This document shows, in pieces, positions 13,557-22,646 of a stretch of 33,834 nt of DNA. The stretch covers positions 1 to 33,834 of the forward strand of contig NZ_PPRU01000034.1 in NCBI RefSeq assembly GCF_002902285.1, in the 5' to 3' direction. Below the pieces are notes generated by a model. It made no database searches, was not told where the DNA came from, and worked only from the letters and a program-made list of their open reading frames with translations. The stretch's first letter is position 1; each line of letters starts with the position of its first letter. The translations under genes and the position numbers were made by a program. The DNA comes from Staphylococcus simulans (lineage in GTDB: Bacteria; Bacillota; Bacilli; Staphylococcales; Staphylococcaceae).

Positions 13557-14570
13557 ATGTCAGAAACAATGAAGGCTATGGCTGTTCGAAAGTATGGGAA
13601 ACAACCTGTTGAGATGATTGATTTACCTGTACCAGAGCCTGGTCCAGAAGAGGTCCTAGTACTTGTGAAAGCTGCCAGTGTGAATCCAGTAGATTTTAAA
13701 ACACGTGATGGTGATTTAAAGGCAGTGGTTAAACATAAATTCCCGCTAGTACTCGGCAATGATTTAGCAGGCGTTGTGGAGAAAGTAGGGAAAGACGTTA
13801 GAAACTTTAAAGTCGGAGATAAGGTATACGGCCGACCTGGCAAAAATAATATGGGAACTTTTGCGCAGTATTTTGCGATTAATCAGTATGATATTGCGTT
13901 GATGCCGAAGAACTTAGATTTTGTGGAAGCGGCGAGTATTCCGTTAGTTGGTTTAACGAGCTATCAGGCTTTCCATGAAATCATGCATCTTAAAGCAGGA
14001 GATAAAGTGTTGGTTGAAGCGGGTTCAGGCGGTATTGGTACCTTTGCGATTCAATTAGGCCGTGTGATGGGCTTACATGTCGCGACGACTGTCAGTGAAA
14101 AAGGTGAAGCCTTAGTTCGATCACTCGGCGCAGATGAAATTATTAATTATAAACAACAAAATTTCTGGGATGTCTTATCTAACTATGATGGGGTCTTTGA
14201 TACGTTAGGTGGCAAAAACTTAGAAAAAGCCTTTACGATATTAAAACCAGGTGGCTCTATCGCATCATTAGTCGGACCGCCGACTAAGAAATTCGCAGAT
14301 ACTTGGCATTTAAATTTAGCAAAACGTGCAGGTATTTGGTATTTGTCTCGTCATGTTCGTAAGCTTGCGAAAGCACATCATGTGTATTATGAATTCTTCT
14401 TAATGCATCCGAGTGATGCGCAATTACGTACAATTACGAACCTTATTGAAGAAGGCGAAATCAAACCTGTCATTGATAAGGTCTATCCATTCCATGATAC
14501 GCAACGTGCACTCGATTATTCAGAACAAGGTCATGCGAAAGGTAAGATTGTGATTAAAGTAGAAGATTAA
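13557..14570 (+). CDS. Zinc-free MDR NAD(P)H-dependent oxidoreductase (quinone reductase-like)
   Basis: A 337-residue medium-chain dehydrogenase/reductase. The GroES-like half carries VNPVDFKTRDG and PLVLGNDLAGVVEKVGKDVRNFKVGDKVYG; the Rossmann motif is AGSGGIGTFAIQLG at about 155-168; the end is GKIVIKVED. It lacks the Cys cluster and catalytic zinc ligands of alcohol dehydrogenases, which places it with the quinone oxidoreductase/enoyl reductase-like group that reduces quinones or reactive enones. ATG 13557 lies nine to ten bases behind AAGGAG; TTG 13548 is too close to it. It is a single-gene unit between two terminators. Its actual substrate is unknown; detoxification is the usual assumption. 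Confidence 0.93.
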   Translation: MSETMKAMAVRKYGKQPVEMIDLPVPEPGPEEVLVLVKAASVNPVDFKTRDGDLKAVVKHKFPLVLGNDLAGVVEKVGKDVRNFKVGDKVYGRPGKNNMGTFAQYFAINQYDIALMPKNLDFVEAASIPLVGLTSYQAFHEIMHLKAGDKVLVEAGSGGIGTFAIQLGRVMGLHVATTVSEKGEALVRSLGADEIINYKQQNFWDVLSNYDGVFDTLGGKNLEKAFTILKPGGSIASLVGPPTKKFADTWHLNLAKRAGIWYLSRHVRKLAKAHHVYYEFFLMHPSDAQLRTITNLIEEGEIKPVIDKVYPFHDTQRALDYSEQGHAKGKIVIKVED

Positions 14571-14588
14571 TTGATAGATAACTCAATA

Positions 14589-14622
14589 ACAAAAGGAGCG
14601 CCGCAATAGGTGCTCCTTTTGT
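14589..14622. terminator. Terminator after the MDR gene
   Basis: ACAAAAGGAGC pairs perfectly with GCTCCTTTTGT, with an inner CC/GG closing. The T tract and the A tract on the opposite strand allow action in both directions. Confidence 0.85.
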
Positions 14623-14658
14623 GTATACATATAGAATATTTAAATCAATCATAGCTCA

Positions 14659-15507
14659 CTACATTAATAATAAACCGATAATAATCGCGATACTTGCGGT
14701 TCCGTTATTTAACGCATGGACCATATAGCTGTCCCAAAGATTGCGACGGCGTTGATAAGCAAGATAGAAACAAGCACCCATTCCCATATAAAGTAAGAAA
14801 CCTACGATGTTGGTGCTGGCATGGTTGATTGAAAAAATAGCTGAAGAAATCAGCATCGGCAACCAGAATGAGAATCTAGAGAAAATCGTTTCTTTGAAAA
14901 TACCTCTGAAGGTAATTTCTTCTAAAAATGGTCCGACAAATGTCAGATGGAACACGAATAAGATGAGTGCAATCACAATCATCGGATTTGTGAAGTCCTG
15001 TAGATGTTGAACTTGTTTTAACAGTAATTCATCATTTTCTGAACCTTGTTCACCAAAAACCACTGCCATGACGACAACACATAGTGCAGTCCAAATACGT
15101 GTGGCGATGAAATATAGAATATTCCAGGCAATGTCTACAAAACCAAGGGGTTTTAAACTTTCATAACCTTTTTTACGGTAATACCAGACGAGTAACCAGA
15201 TAACAAGTGCTGACCAAATGACGTAGCCTACAATAATACCTGCGAATGCGAGCGGATTACCATGGGGATTCATAGCGACAAATCCGATTAAAAACATTGC
15301 GACAAGTGTTGGTGTCGTACATAAAAACATAAAGACAATCCATAAGATAATGTTGAGCCAACGTCTGCCTTTTGGACGTATGTTGTCAGGATGAGATCGC
15401 TTTGATTTTTTTCTGTTTGGTTCATGTGTTTCGTTAGGTGTTATGTAATGTTCAGGGTTGGTTGATTCATCGGTGTAGTAAATATAATCGTCATTTTGTT
15501 TAGACAT
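14659..15507 (-). CDS. CPBP-family intramembrane metalloprotease
   Basis: A 282-residue membrane protein of the CPBP (CAAX protease and bacteriocin-processing, Abi) family. Motif 1 is EEITFRG with Glu196, Glu197 and Arg201; motif 2 is FSINH with His229; a final HALNN lies at 264-268. Seven or eight hydrophobic segments begin near residue 50. The first 50 residues are hydrophilic and rich in Asn, Tyr, Glu and then Lys/Arg, an unusual cytoplasmic extension. Relatives act as self-immunity proteins for bacteriocins, in prenyl-protein processing, or as regulators of surface display. No bacteriocin or prenyl target gene is close. ATG 15507 follows GAGGAG with seven bases. It is monocistronic. Confidence 0.92.
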   Translation of the reverse strand: MSKQNDDYIYYTDESTNPEHYITPNETHEPNRKKSKRSHPDNIRPKGRRWLNIILWIVFMFLCTTPTLVAMFLIGFVAMNPHGNPLAFAGIIVGYVIWSALVIWLLVWYYRKKGYESLKPLGFVDIAWNILYFIATRIWTALCVVVMAVVFGEQGSENDELLLKQVQHLQDFTNPMIVIALILFVFHLTFVGPFLEEITFRGIFKETIFSRFSFWLPMLISSAIFSINHASTNIVGFLLYMGMGACFYLAYQRRRNLWDSYMVHALNNGTASIAIIIGLLLM

Positions 15508-15632
15508 GATGTGACTCCTCTCTTCATTTTAGAGTTCATAATTTCAGTCTATCATACGTTATTAAAAGACAGTGCATTATATCGTAAGTGATGTGATTTC
15601 ATTCCTAATTGTTAAGTGCGTTATATTGCGTG

Positions 15633-15662
15633 TTGACAGTGAGAATGAATATCACTTATCAT
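15633..15662 (+). promoter_or_regulatory. mqo promoter with Fur-like box
   Basis: TTGACA (15633-15638) and TATCAT (15657-15662) with an 18-base spacer point towards mqo. The spacer holds TGAGAATGAATATCA (15640-15654), which matches 13 of 15 positions of the Fur 7-1-7 consensus TGATAATNATTATCA and lies in a wider dyad AGTGA...TCACT. Iron-dependent repression of mqo is therefore possible. The leader to the start codon would be about 150 bases, and I see no other signal in the 15508-15818 gap. Confidence 0.6.
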
Positions 15663-15818
15663 AAAAGTGTAACAAGTTACGCTTATTCATTTTAAGCAAA
15701 TAATTCATAAACATAATGTTTTAGTTTTTGTGTGAGATAGTTTAAGATAAATAAGTAAATCATTACGTCTTAAGTCATCAGATGACCGGATATTTAATTT
15801 GAGGAAGGTGGTTAAGAA

Positions 15819-17306
15819 ATGAGTCAAGCAGAATCAAAAAACGTTATTTTGATTGGTGGAGGGGTATTAAGCACCACTTTTGGTTCATTTTTAAAAGAAA
15901 TTCAACCTGACTGGAACATCAAGTTATTTGAACGCTTAGATGGTCCTGGGTTGGAAAGTTCTTATGATACAAGTAATGCTGGCACAGGGCATGCCGCATT
16001 ATGTGAGTTGAACTATACGGTTGAACAACCAGATGGTTCAATTGATGTGGAAAAAGCGAAAGAAATTAATGAACAGTTTGAGATTTCAAAACAGTTCTGG
16101 TCACATTTAGTGAAAACGAATGCGATTGAAAACCCACGTGAGTTCATCACGCCATTACCACACATCAGTTTCGTTCAAGGTGTGAAAAATGTTCAATTCT
16201 TGAAGAAACGTTATGAAGCATTGAAAAATTTACCGATGTTCTCTGACATTGAGTACACTGAAGATCGTGATAAACTTGCGCAATGGATGCCTTTAATGAT
16301 GGAAGGCCGTTCTCCACACTTAGCGATTGCGGCAAGTAAGATTGATAAAGGAACAGACGTTAACTTTGGTGAGTTAACACGTAAATTAGCTTCAAACTTA
16401 GAAACACATGATAATGCAGAACTTTTCTATCGTCACGAAGTAGTTGGCTTCCAACAACGTGCTGATAAGAAATGGGAAGTAGAAGTGCGTAACTTAGATA
16501 CTGACAATGTTGAAACACATGTGGCAGACTATATCTTTATCGGTGCTGGTGGTGCCGCAATCCCATTACTTCAAAAAACACGTATTGAAGAAAGTAAAAA
16601 CTTAGGCGGTTTCCCAATCAGTGGTGCATTCTTAGTATGTAACAAACCGGAAATCGTACAACAACACGATGCGAAAGTTTACGGTAAAGAGCCGCCAGGC
16701 ACACCACCAATGACGGTACCACATTTAGACCGTCGTTATGTGCGTGGAAAAGAAAGTTTATTATTTGGACCATTCGCAGCAATCGGACCTAAATTCTTGA
16801 AACACGGTTCAAACTTAGACTTATTCCGTTCATTGAATCGTGATAACTTATTAACAATGGCAGCTGCTGGGGTTAAAAACTTATCACTTGTTAAATATTC
16901 AATCCAACAAATGTTGATGAAAAAAGAAGACCGTATGAAAGAATTACGTCGTTTCGTACCAGATGCGAAAGACGAAGATTGGGATTTACACATTGCAGGT
17001 AAACGTGTTCAAGTAATCAAAGATACACAAGAACATGGTCGCGGCTTTATCCAATTCGGTACAGAAGTCGTTCACTCTAAAGACCACACTGTAGTCGCAA
17101 TGTTAGGTGAATCACCAGGGGCTTCAACTTCAGTATCAGTCGCATTAGAAATCATTGAACAAAACTTCCCTGACTACCTAGAACAATGGTCAGGCAAATT
17201 AAAAGAAATGATTCCATCTTATGGCGAATCATTAATTGAGGATACGAAGTTATTAAACAAAGTACGTAAAGCATCAGCGGATACTTTGAAATTAAATGAA
17301 AAATAA
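15819..17306 (+). CDS. mqo: Malate:quinone oxidoreductase (Mqo2/Lqo-like)
   Basis: A 495-residue FAD-dependent membrane-associated dehydrogenase that passes electrons from an organic acid to menaquinone. The FAD motif LIGGGVLSTTFGSFLKEI lies at 11-28; other family stretches are NAGTGHAALCELNYT, GTDVNFGELTRKL, FIGAGGAAIPLLQKT, KEPPGTPPMTVPHLD and LGESPGASTSVSVALEI. From memory it resembles S. aureus Mqo2, later described as L-lactate:quinone oxidoreductase (Lqo), more than Mqo1, so lactate may be the real substrate. ATG 15819 follows GGAAGGTGG. It has its own promoter with a Fur-like site and its own terminator. Family identity is firm; malate versus lactate is open. Confidence 0.94.
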   Translation: MSQAESKNVILIGGGVLSTTFGSFLKEIQPDWNIKLFERLDGPGLESSYDTSNAGTGHAALCELNYTVEQPDGSIDVEKAKEINEQFEISKQFWSHLVKTNAIENPREFITPLPHISFVQGVKNVQFLKKRYEALKNLPMFSDIEYTEDRDKLAQWMPLMMEGRSPHLAIAASKIDKGTDVNFGELTRKLASNLETHDNAELFYRHEVVGFQQRADKKWEVEVRNLDTDNVETHVADYIFIGAGGAAIPLLQKTRIEESKNLGGFPISGAFLVCNKPEIVQQHDAKVYGKEPPGTPPMTVPHLDRRYVRGKESLLFGPFAAIGPKFLKHGSNLDLFRSLNRDNLLTMAAAGVKNLSLVKYSIQQMLMKKEDRMKELRRFVPDAKDEDWDLHIAGKRVQVIKDTQEHGRGFIQFGTEVVHSKDHTVVAMLGESPGASTSVSVALEIIEQNFPDYLEQWSGKLKEMIPSYGESLIEDTKLLNKVRKASADTLKLNEK

Positions 17307-17322
17307 GCAATAACACAATAAA

Positions 17323-17357
17323 ACAGTGCTTCCTTAAAGTAGGAGGTACTGCTTTTT
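17323..17357 (+). terminator. Terminator of mqo
   Basis: CAGTGCTTCCT pairs with AGGAGGTACTG (G-U pairs included) around TAAAGT and is followed by CTTTTTTA. Confidence 0.88.
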
Positions 17358-17499
17358 TATACATAAGTATGGATTTCATAGTGGTATTGGATAGATAAGA
17401 GACAGACTGAGGTTTGTCTGAGGTGAGTAGAAGGGATGTCTAAAATTTATTGGCAGCACATTGTTGGAATTGTGTAGATTCCAGTTGGAATAAGCATAA
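17358..17499. other. Non-coding gap with small hairpins
   Basis: No coding frame is visible. Two small dyads occur: GACAGAC / GTTTGTC near 17402-17419 and TGGAAT / ATTCCA near 17465-17482. The style recalls staphylococcal intergenic repeats, but I cannot confirm a family. Confidence 0.35.
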
Positions 17500-17539
17500 G
17501 AAAACCATGTTTCATAACTGAGATGAAACATGGTTTTCC
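17500..17539. terminator. Strong hairpin, likely bidirectional terminator
   Basis: GAAAACCATGTTTCA pairs perfectly with TGAAACATGGTTTTC around TAACTGAGA. It lies between mqo and the decayed hydantoinase gene and is probably the old terminator of that minus-strand locus. Confidence 0.8.
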
Positions 17540-17633
17540 TATACCATTTATATATTTCATTTGATTAATACTCTAATAGAGTAAAGTAGATGTGTAGACT
17601 AAATAAGTTTCAAATGCTTTTGCTTAAGTTGTA

Positions 17634-18207
17634 TGAAGGTGTTCAATTGATTCAGTAGAATATGTGACAGTAAATTCTGGATGATATTTATTGATATAGT
17701 ATTTTGTTGCGCGTTCATGATCATTATTTTGATAGCTGTGTAAAAATGAAATCACAATTGCTTCTACGCCTTCAGTTTTAAAGTTGCGTATAATGTCTTC
17801 TACTTCATCGAAATCAAGACCATTAAGAATCTTGCCTTCATAGTTAATATGTTCTGAAACTTCTCTTCTTAAGTGACGTTGTATGAGAGGGATGATTGTT
17901 GTAGCTGTGTGTTAAATAACTTTGGTTGAATGTCGCAAGTAGTTTTTAAAATTTTTTGGATACCTTCTGTAACAATGATGCCTGTTTTAACACGCTTATT
18001 TTTTGTTAATGCCTGAACAGCTGTTGCTGTATGATTGATAAACTCTCGGATGGCTTCTAAATGTAGTTGGCTTTGGTTAAGTAGTTTAACTATATCTTGA
18101 TCACAGTGCTTTAATGTGTCTCTTGTCTTTCCTAAAATTAAATCTCTGCTATTATTTGATGCGTCTGATTCTGTTCTGGTGTCGCCTATACTTTTGGCTG
18201 TGCGCAT
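17634..18207 (-). pseudogene. Decayed N-terminal part of hydantoinase/oxoprolinase subunit A
   Basis: Two adjacent minus-strand frames together give about 200 residues that read as the start of HyuA-type hydantoinase A. Frame 1 (18207-17869) has LHLEAIREFINHTATAVQAL and KRVKTGIIVTEGIQKIL, corresponding to the family pattern DIREFxHGTTVATNAL and TGLITTEGFRDVLEIG. Frame 2 (about 17911-17634) continues with LIQRHLRREVSEHINYEGKI and GVEAIVISFLHSYQNNDHER, corresponding to RRLRREVxERI and GVEAIAVCFLHSY. The frameshift lies near 17900. The remaining two thirds of a normal 500-700-residue protein and any HyuB partner are missing. The original start is still preceded by AAAGGAG. The N-terminal nucleotide-binding motif is also degraded (SIGDTRTESDA). 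It should be inactive. Confidence 0.82.
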
Positions 18208-19087
18208 AATAATAATGCTCCTTTCAGTTTTAGAAGTTCATCTATTTTAGGTACTACAACACATGATACTGTCATAAAAGATGTTGAGTTACTTTTGAGA
18301 TAGTAAGTAACCATCTATTACTGTGCAATGCTCAATGACAGTATTTGTGTAATCCGGTTATATATTACCACAGTGTAAAATATTTTCAATTAGAATTCTG
18401 AATATTACAATTACTTTAAGTTTGTTAAGGGTTGAAATGAGGGGGTTTTAGAAGGATAAATAAATTATATTAGAATTTGATTACAACTAGAAAACGCTGT
18501 CAAACGAAAAATTTTTGAAATTTTTTTAGATTTCGCTGTAACCGTTGGTATTTAAGTGACGAACGCAGATAAAAAAATGTCTAAAATGGGCGAGAAAGTG
18601 GCTTTTTTGCCGACTTAAATTTGCGTAAAAATATCATTGTGTTAAGCTAAGAAACATCTTTGCTAAAAAGTTAAAAGCAATTTTTTGCAAGGGATAAAGG
18701 ATTTCAGGTTAATATTTTAGTTAACTCAAATGTTCTTAATCTAAAAAGTAGGGTATATGAAAATATCTTAGTTAAAAAAGCGGTATAAATACTATTTGAT
18801 ACAACGTTACATAAACAAAGGCATTTGCTTACGAAACTTGGGAGAATTGTTTTAGCTGCTTTTTTGAATAGATTAAGTACTTCATTAGGGGTAAGTATGT
18901 GGGGACATACTTTTAGAAGTTGTGCGCAATGAGTTAATTAAAATAAGATTTCAGGGTGAATGGGGAGTTATTCAAAGTCATCTTGGCTTTGTAACTTTGA
19001 TTTAGATTCTGAACCTTGTCATTGCTATGCCTAAGAACGATCCGTACATTTTATTCCAAATAATTTGAAAGGATGTTTATTTTAGAC
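18208..19087. other. Long non-coding region between hyuA remnant and putP
   Basis: About 880 bases with no convincing gene on either strand. Contents I can see: a cre-like site at 18489-18502; an inverted repeat ATTTAAGT (18550-18557) / ACTTAAAT (18613-18620) enclosing a small GGC/GCC hairpin; a hairpin AAGTATGT-GGGG-ACATACTT near 18893-18912; and CAAAGT...ACTTTG near 18973-19000. It may be the remains of deleted hyu genes, a long putP leader, or contain a small RNA. No clear promoter was found. Confidence 0.5.
18489..18502. promoter_or_regulatory. cre-like CcpA site
   Basis: AGAAAACGCTGTCA matches TGWAANCGNTNWCA at 13 of 14 positions (first base differs). It lies about 280 bases upstream of the hyuA remnant and about 590 bases before putP. 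A weaker match, TGTAACCGTTGGTA, lies at 18537-18550. Either the old hyu promoter or putP could be the target. Confidence 0.5.
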
Positions 19088-20632
19088 ATGTTTACTTTAG
19101 GAGCAACACTGAGACAACAGGTACACCCAGACTGGCAAACGTATATCATGATTGCTTTGTATTTCTTAATCTTATTAGTCATCGGCTACTATGGTTATAA
19201 GAAAGCAACAGGAAATGTCAGTGAATACATGCTGGGCGGCCGTAGCATTGGGCCATACGTAACGGCACTCTCCGCAGGGGCATCCGACATGAGTGGTTGG
19301 ATGATCATGGGACTACCCGGTGAGGTCTATACTACTGGACTTTCAGCTGCGTGGCTTGCGATTGGTTTAACACTTGGTGCATATATCAACTACTTCGTAG
19401 TAGCACCGAGATTACGTGTATATACAGAACAAGCTGGTGATGCAATTACGTTGCCAGACTTCTTCAAGAATCGTCTTGCTGACCATTCTAACTTGATTAA
19501 AATTATTTCAGGAGGCATTATCGTCGTATTCTTTACCCTATACACACATGCGGGTATGGTATCAGGCGGTAAACTCTTCGACAGTGCATTCGGATTAGAT
19601 TATCGTTTAGGATTAATCTTAATTTCAGTTATCGTTATCGCTTATACATTCTTTGGTGGATACTTAGCAGTATCGCTGACTGACTTCTTCCAAGGTGTGA
19701 TTATGCTGATTGCGATGATTATGGTTCCGATTGTCGCATTACTTAAATTAAATGGATTAGACACATTCAATACAGTAACAGATTTAAAACCGACAAACTT
19801 AGATTTATTCAAAGGGACAACAATTGTCGGAATTATCTCATTCTTCGCATGGGGCTTAGGTTACTTCGGTCAACCTCATATCATCGTGCGTTTCATGAGT
19901 ATTAAAACTGTTAAACAATTAAGAACAGCACGTCGTTTTGGTATCGGCTGGATGGCTGTCAGCTTAATTGGAGCAGTATTCGTGGGCTTAATCGGTATCG
20001 CGTTTATTCAAGATAAAGGCGTTGAATTAAAAGACCCAGAAACATTATTTATTTTAATGAGTCAAATTTTATTCCACCCATTAGTCGGCGGTTTCTTACT
20101 CGCTGCAATCTTGGCTGCGATTATGAGTACAATTTCTTCTCAATTACTTGTAACATCAAGCTCATTGACTGAAGACTTCTACAAATTAATCCGTGGTGAA
20201 GAAGCTGCGAAGAAACATCAAAAAGAATTCTTATTAGTAGGTCGTTTATCAGTATTAGTTGTTGCGATTATTTCTATCGCAATTGCTTGGTCACCAAACG
20301 ACACAATTTTAAACCTAGTAGGTAATGCATGGGCAGGTTTCGGTGCCGCATTCGGTCCACTTGTTGTAATGTCACTTTACTGGAAAGGTTTAAGTCGTAC
20401 AGGTGCAATCAGTGGTATGATCGCTGGTGCAGTTGTCGTAATTCTATGGATTGTCTTCGCAAAACCATTAGGTGAAACAAATGACTTCTTCAACTTATAT
20501 GAAATCATCCCTGGTGTGATTGCCAGTGTGTTAGTAACAATCATTGTTTCTAAATTCACGAAGAAACCGGATATAGACGTTTCAGGTGATATTGACCGTG
20601 TTAAAGCGGTAGTTAAAAAAGAAATGAGCTAA
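19088..20632 (+). CDS. putP: Sodium/proline symporter PutP
   Basis: A 514-residue sodium:solute symporter that brings in proline. The signature [36 protein letters not shown], the sodium-site stretch [37 protein letters not shown] and [26 protein letters not shown] agree with S. aureus PutP as I recall it, with about 13 helices. The start at 19088 aligns with the family N-terminus ([11 protein letters not shown]), but the ribosome site GAAAGG is 15 bases away; ATG 19073 touches that site. Start choice is therefore uncertain. It is a single-gene unit with a strong terminator and a long upstream region with a cre-like site, in keeping with catabolite control of proline use. Confidence 0.95.
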   Translation: MFTLGATLRQQVHPDWQTYIMIALYFLILLVIGYYGYKKATGNVSEYMLGGRSIGPYVTALSAGASDMSGWMIMGLPGEVYTTGLSAAWLAIGLTLGAYINYFVVAPRLRVYTEQAGDAITLPDFFKNRLADHSNLIKIISGGIIVVFFTLYTHAGMVSGGKLFDSAFGLDYRLGLILISVIVIAYTFFGGYLAVSLTDFFQGVIMLIAMIMVPIVALLKLNGLDTFNTVTDLKPTNLDLFKGTTIVGIISFFAWGLGYFGQPHIIVRFMSIKTVKQLRTARRFGIGWMAVSLIGAVFVGLIGIAFIQDKGVELKDPETLFILMSQILFHPLVGGFLLAAILAAIMSTISSQLLVTSSSLTEDFYKLIRGEEAAKKHQKEFLLVGRLSVLVVAIISIAIAWSPNDTILNLVGNAWAGFGAAFGPLVVMSLYWKGLSRTGAISGMIAGAVVVILWIVFAKPLGETNDFFNLYEIIPGVIASVLVTIIVSKFTKKPDIDVSGDIDRVKAVVKKEMS

Positions 20633-20701
20633 GTTACTATCATGCTTTAACTAGGATATGAAAGAACACTAATAATCTAATTGAATAGTAGAGAGATAGA
20701 G

Positions 20702-20748
20702 AAGCCTCTGAAGTGGCACACAAGTCACTTCAGAGGCTTTATTTTTTG
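20702..20748 (+). terminator. Terminator of putP
   Basis: AAGCCTCTGAAGTG pairs with CACTTCAGAGGCTT around an 11-base loop and is followed by TATTTTTT. Confidence 0.92.
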
Positions 20749-20807
20749 ATTGCTATAACCCAGGAAATAAATAGCATAATTTTCTCTTTTCTTCACCTTT
20801 ATAATAT

Positions 20808-20837
20808 GAAAACATCCCCGCCGAATGACAGGGATGT
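20808..20837 (-). terminator. Terminator of the acyl-CoA synthetase gene
   Basis: On the minus strand ACATCCC pairs with GGGATGT and is followed by TTTTC, 15 bases after the stop at 20852. Confidence 0.7.
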
Positions 20838-20851
20838 AGGGTGTATTGCTT

Positions 20852-22435
20852 TTATTTTTTATTGTATTTTTCGATTTCTGCTTCACGTAATTCAACACGA
20901 CGGATTTTGCCTGAATTAGTTTTTGGTAATTCTTCAACAAATTCAATCGCACGTGGATATTTATAAGGTGCGACATCGTATTTGACATAATTTTGAAGTT
21001 CTTTCACTAAGTCATCACTTGGTTCATAGCCATCTTGTAAGATAATGAAGGCTTTTACGATATTACCACGTAATTCATGTGGGCTTGCGACCACTGCACA
21101 TTCTTTAACTGCAGGGTGTTTCGTTAATGAATCTTCCACTTCGAATGGTCCGATTGTGTAACCAGAGCTGATAATGATATCGTCTTTACGGCCTTCGAAC
21201 CAGAAGTAGCCATCTTCATCAACTTTAGCTAAGTCGCCTGACATGAAATAGTTGCCGACGATACGTTCTTGTGTACGTTCAGGCTCTTTGAAGTAACCTT
21301 TGAACAATGCAGGTAAATCGACTGGAACAGCGATATTGCCGACTTCTCCGACTTCAGCTAAGTTACCTTCATCGTCAATAATAGTGACTTCACTGCCAGG
21401 GATAGCTTTACCCATAGAACCAGGTTTACCTTTAACATCTTTTAATAAACCGATCACTAAAGTACTTTCTGTTTGACCGTAACCGTCACGCACTGTGATA
21501 TCAAAAGTATCTTGGAATTTCTCAACAACTTCTTGGTTTAAAGGTTCTCCGGCTGATACAGCGTCATGAAGATGAGATAGGTCATAACTACCTAAATCTT
21601 GGAGTTTGGCCATAATACGGTACTCAGTCGGCGTACAGCAAAGTACGTTGATTTTGTATTTTTCGAGTAATTCTAAATAGACTGTGCCGTTGAAGCGACC
21701 ATTAAACACAAAGGCTGTTGCGCCGGATGTCATTGTAGATAGGAATGGACTCCATACCCATTTTTGCCAACCAGGTGCGGCAGTGGCCCATACAATGTCA
21801 CCTTCACTGATGTTCAACCAATGTTTCGGTGCCATCTGCATATGTGCGTAACCCCAGCCATGTGAGTGTACAACAGCTTTAGGATTGCCTGTTGTACCTG
21901 ATGTATAAGGTAAGAAAGCGACGTCATCACGTTTTGTCGGTGTGATGTCTAATTCCTCACTCATTTCTTTTTTGCCTTCTTCGACATTAATCCAATCTTC
22001 TTTAGTATCCCCAATAATGAATTTTGTTAAGTCATCATATTCTTTTACGCCTTCAAATTCATCTGCCCCTGACGCAATAGATAAGACTGCATCGACTTCA
22101 CCGTGTGTAATACGGTACTGCAAGTCTTTCGTTCTTAACATTTCAGATGCTGGGATTAAAGCGACACCTAATTTCAATGCCGCAATATAAACTTCATAGG
22201 TTTCAATACTGCGTTCCATTTTAATGAGTAATGTATCGCCTTTATGCAAACCATGTTGTTTAAATAAATTACCAATGCGATTTGCGCTGCGAATTAATTC
22301 ATCATAAGTTACTTCTGTTGTTCCACCTGCATTATCTTCAAAGATGATCGCAACTTTTGATTTATCTTTTGCGTACTTCTCAATCTCAGAGACAATATTG
22401 AAATCTTCAGGTGCCACTAAATGGGGTTTATTCAT
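20852..22435 (-). CDS. AMP-forming acyl-CoA synthetase (MACS/acetyl-CoA synthetase-like)
   Basis: A 527-residue ANL-superfamily ligase that activates a carboxylic acid as acyl-AMP and transfers it to CoA. Motifs in order are YTSGTTGNPKAVVHSH (ATP binding), GYGQTES, the hinge region YFMSGDLAKVDEDGYFWFEGRKDDIIISSGYTIGPFEVE, and the catalytic Lys in PKTNSGKIRR. The overall pattern resembles medium-chain acyl-CoA synthetases more than true acetyl-CoA synthetase, which is about 100 residues longer. The true start is ATG 22435 (MNKPHLVAPEDF) behind AGGAGGAG; the open frame upstream has no ribosome site. From memory S. aureus also has an AMP-binding gene close to mqo2. A cre-like palindrome lies upstream. 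The substrate is uncertain. Confidence 0.93.
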   Translation of the reverse strand: MNKPHLVAPEDFNIVSEIEKYAKDKSKVAIIFEDNAGGTTEVTYDELIRSANRIGNLFKQHGLHKGDTLLIKMERSIETYEVYIAALKLGVALIPASEMLRTKDLQYRITHGEVDAVLSIASGADEFEGVKEYDDLTKFIIGDTKEDWINVEEGKKEMSEELDITPTKRDDVAFLPYTSGTTGNPKAVVHSHGWGYAHMQMAPKHWLNISEGDIVWATAAPGWQKWVWSPFLSTMTSGATAFVFNGRFNGTVYLELLEKYKINVLCCTPTEYRIMAKLQDLGSYDLSHLHDAVSAGEPLNQEVVEKFQDTFDITVRDGYGQTESTLVIGLLKDVKGKPGSMGKAIPGSEVTIIDDEGNLAEVGEVGNIAVPVDLPALFKGYFKEPERTQERIVGNYFMSGDLAKVDEDGYFWFEGRKDDIIISSGYTIGPFEVEDSLTKHPAVKECAVVASPHELRGNIVKAFIILQDGYEPSDDLVKELQNYVKYDVAPYKYPRAIEFVEELPKTNSGKIRRVELREAEIEKYNKK

Positions 22436-22552
22436 TCTTTTACTCCTCCTAACACTAAAAGCACGTTCTGTTATTTTATTTTGAAAATAGAATACCACTC
22501 CATTCTATCAATCCTCAACTTATAAGATAAGCGAAGCGGTTTAAATTATTAA

Positions 22553-22566
22553 GGAAAACGTTTTCT
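22553..22566. promoter_or_regulatory. cre-like palindrome between divergent genes
   Basis: GGAAAACGTTTTCT matches the CcpA cre consensus TGWAANCGNTNWCA except at the outermost bases, and its core GAAAACGTTTTC is perfectly palindromic. It lies 118 bases before the acyl-CoA synthetase start and 80 bases before the esterase start, so it could control either. Confidence 0.6.
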
Positions 22567-22605
22567 TTTAAAAATTAATTCTACTTAAAGAATAGAAATA
22601 CTTGT

Positions 22606-22611
22606 TATAAT
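22606..22611 (+). promoter_or_regulatory. -10 element of the SGNH esterase promoter
   Basis: TATAAT lies 36 bases before the esterase start. No good -35 is visible 16-18 bases upstream. Confidence 0.45.
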
Positions 22612-22646
22612 GAAACTGAATCAAATTATAGAAAGCAGGTATCAAG

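Noticed and set aside
17300..17379. Minus-strand frame overlapping the mqo end (17152-17379)
   Set aside because: It spans the mqo terminator and conserved mqo coding sequence, with no ribosome site.
20725..20988. Short frames on both strands around 20713-20988
   Set aside because: They run through the putP terminator, the facing terminator and the 3' end of the acyl-CoA synthetase gene, and have no ribosome sites.
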